A stretch of 64,000 bases of DNA, taken from assembly GCA_020633335.1 (NCBI GenBank), contig JACKDU010000015.1:100333-164332 (forward strand), read 5' to 3'. Below, piece by piece: positions 62,554-64,000 of the stretch. The stretch's first letter is position 1; each line of letters opens with the position of its first letter. Source of the DNA: Myxococcales bacterium. GTDB lineage: Bacteria > Myxococcota_A > Polyangia > Nannocystales > Nannocystaceae. The translations under genes were made by a program, and so were the position numbers. Under the pieces are notes generated by a model. It was given only the letters and a program-made list of their open reading frames with translations, ran no database searches and had not been told where the DNA came from.

Positions 62554-63702
62554 TCAGCCCTTGCGGGTGACCGCCTTGGCGACCCCGGTGGTCCGGGCCT
62601 CGAAGCGCATCAGGAAGAGATCGATGAACGAGTCGAGGGAGTAGCCGACGATCAGGGCGGCCTCCGGGCTCGCGTCGGAGGAGACGAAGCAGAGGCCGAC
62701 CGTGCCGACCGCGGTCGCGAAGATCGTCCAGGCGATCGCCACCTCGCGGACGTGGATGAAGAGGAGGAGGTCGTCGAGCGCGTGGACGTCGCCCGCCTTG
62801 CCCGCGCGCCGCTGCTTGAGGGTGCCGAGCGCGAGGTGGAGGACCGAGCCGAGGGTGACGAAGAGGTAGCGCTCGAGGAGCGTCGCCGGGTCCCCGAGCT
62901 CGTCCCAGATCTCGAGGTAGGCGAGCCCCGCCAGGCCCGCGCCGAGGCCGACCCAGGTCAGGAGCTGGAGGACCACCGAGAAGACCTGGCGGCCGCGGGT
63001 CGAGGCGGTCTTGTAGATCAGCCCGCGCTCGACGTCGACGACCCCCTCGATCTGCGCCGGGTGGGCGCGCATGGTCGTCAGGAGCTGGACCCGCTCGGCC
63101 GGGTCGGCGAGCTCGTCGGCGAAGTCGCGGTGGAAGTCGAGCGCCTGGCCGATCCGGAGCTGGCGGAGGTGCTCGTTGACCCGCTGCGGGATCGTCAGGT
63201 AGCCGATCAGGAAGACCATGCGCTCGAGCTGGCGGGCGATCTCGAGCGCCGAGCTCAGCACCCGCGCGTCGCTCGAGCGGCCGGCCTCGATGACCTCGCG
63301 CAGGCGATCGAGGTGGAATTCGACGCGCTCCCAGGCGTTCTCGATGTGGATCACCTGGTCGGCGCACCACTGATGGAGGAGCGCATGCTCCTCCATCCAC
63401 TGGTGGAGGCGGGTGAGGAGCGTGGTGATCCGATCGCGGTTGCGGCGCTCGATCGCCGTGCCCTCGGCGAGCGCGAGGCCCAGCTCGGCCTCGCGGGCCG
63501 CCGGATCGGCGAGGCTGGCCGCGCCCTTGAGGCGCTCGATCGCCACCGCGAAGTTCTGGGCCTCCGCCCGGATCTCGAGGAGGTAGCCGAAGAAGCGCGG
63601 GACCACCTCGGCCTCGGGCGTCGCCGCGCCGCCGATCGTCACGCGGTCCTTGGGGACGACCACGGCCTTGGGGAGCGCCTTGATGGCCGATTGGATCTCC
63701 AT
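62554..63702 (-). CDS. Membrane protein, function unknown
   Basis: 382 residues. The first 240 residues are helical and charged, without signal peptide; the end has four hydrophobic segments (about 245-270, 280-300, 322-345, 350-370). A stretch with several Trp/His residues (LHQWMEEHALLHQWCADQVIH near 100-120) is notable. No family recognised. Confidence 0.72.
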   Translation of the reverse strand: MEIQSAIKALPKAVVVPKDRVTIGGAATPEAEVVPRFFGYLLEIRAEAQNFAVAIERLKGAASLADPAAREAELGLALAEGTAIERRNRDRITTLLTRLHQWMEEHALLHQWCADQVIHIENAWERVEFHLDRLREVIEAGRSSDARVLSSALEIARQLERMVFLIGYLTIPQRVNEHLRQLRIGQALDFHRDFADELADPAERVQLLTTMRAHPAQIEGVVDVERGLIYKTASTRGRQVFSVVLQLLTWVGLGAGLAGLAYLEIWDELGDPATLLERYLFVTLGSVLHLALGTLKQRRAGKAGDVHALDDLLLFIHVREVAIAWTIFATAVGTVGLCFVSSDASPEAALIVGYSLDSFIDLFLMRFEARTTGVAKAVTRKG

Positions 63703-63905
63703 CGCGAGACGTCAGCGTACGGCGGCCCCCAGGCCGCCGTCCAGCGCCGACCCTGCGGCGACGCGAGGGCCGAGAGGCGCGCGCAGACGCCCGCTCCGGC
63801 CGCGATCCGCCCTCGACCCTCGAGGGCGACGTCAAGAAGGTCTCCGAGCCGGGTCTTCGGGCCGGACGACGCCGGGAGGAGCCGGGGACCGAGCGCGGTG
63901 CGAGC

Positions 63906-64000
63906 CTAGGAGCTCGCCTGCGGCTTGAAGTAGCGCGCGAGCATGCGATCGCAGTAGGCGGTCAGTCGGGTCCGCGAGCGCATGTGGCTCCACAGGCGGC
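63906..64000 (-). CDS. C-terminal end of an unidentified protein (partial)
   Basis: Read on the minus strand, the last residues include RLWSHMRSRTRLTAYCDRM and LARYFKPQASS before a TAG stop, in codons typical of this genome. The rest lies beyond the window, so the family is unknown. Confidence 0.5.
   Translation of the reverse strand, partial: RLWSHMRSRTRLTAYCDRMLARYFKPQASS

Overview
The window looks like chromosomal DNA of a very GC-rich myxobacterium, most likely of the Nannocystaceae type. The reasons are the very strong G/C third-position bias, two proteins with MYXO-CTERM-like tails (GCxC, hydrophobic helix, Arg cluster), many lipoproteins with Thr/Ser/Gly/Asp-rich linkers after the lipobox, a MopE-type metal-binding motif in a sulfatase, and many proteins with no recognisable family. 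There is no phage or transposon block and I recognised no rRNA or tRNA gene. This assignment is inference from sequence style.

Layout. 1-42 is the tail of a plus-strand gene. 119-6709 (minus) is a four-gene cyanophycin operon: isoaspartyl dipeptidase, cyanophycinase, cyanophycin synthetase, and a shortened synthetase paralog lacking the ATP-grasp domain. 7214-9041 (plus) has an FMN reductase, a Cys-rich lipoprotein and an acetyltransferase. 9031-14474 (minus) is the most interesting region: an apparently undescribed RiPP-like operon of a haem-oxygenase-like di-iron protein, a 47-residue acidic peptide, a flavin-dependent halogenase, a sedolisin-type peptidase without signal peptide, and an Asp/Asn beta-hydroxylase, with a 25-bp perfect palindrome upstream. 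14853-27765 is mainly envelope and secreted proteins (lipoproteins, a sensor kinase, beta-propeller, FG-GAP and beta-helix proteins). 27762-30854 has a threonine dehydratase, an epimerase and a divergent LysR regulator. 31147-37394 has a porin followed by four minus-strand envelope or hypothetical genes. 37497-44523 has DJ-1, MBL-fold, phosphoesterase and GT39 proteins. 44784-46196 is a lower-GC lipoprotein with a phage-type S74 chaperone domain. 46276-49489 has hypotheticals plus a SMI1/KNR4 protein. 49486-53684 is a divergent acyl/amide-chemistry set: a GNAT-HDAC fusion, a methyltransferase, an ATP-grasp ligase and a GNAT. 53692-64000 has a universal stress protein, GTP cyclohydrolase II, lipoproteins, a membrane sulfatase, a CDF-like protein and membrane hypotheticals.

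How genes work together. The cyanophycin operon covers both making (CphA) and complete breakdown (CphB to beta-Asp-Arg, IadA-like to Asp and Arg) of the storage polymer. The RiPP-like operon has a substrate peptide, three different oxidative tailoring enzymes and a protease, with tight spacing or overlap between genes. The HDAC/GNAT/ATP-grasp/methyltransferase set may build an amide with a removable acyl group.

Two genome-scale signals run through the window: a dispersed 14-bp inverted repeat (TGKCC-N4-RGACA, 11 copies, seven or more inside genes and in all three reading frames) and strong enrichment of the octamer GCGATCGC.
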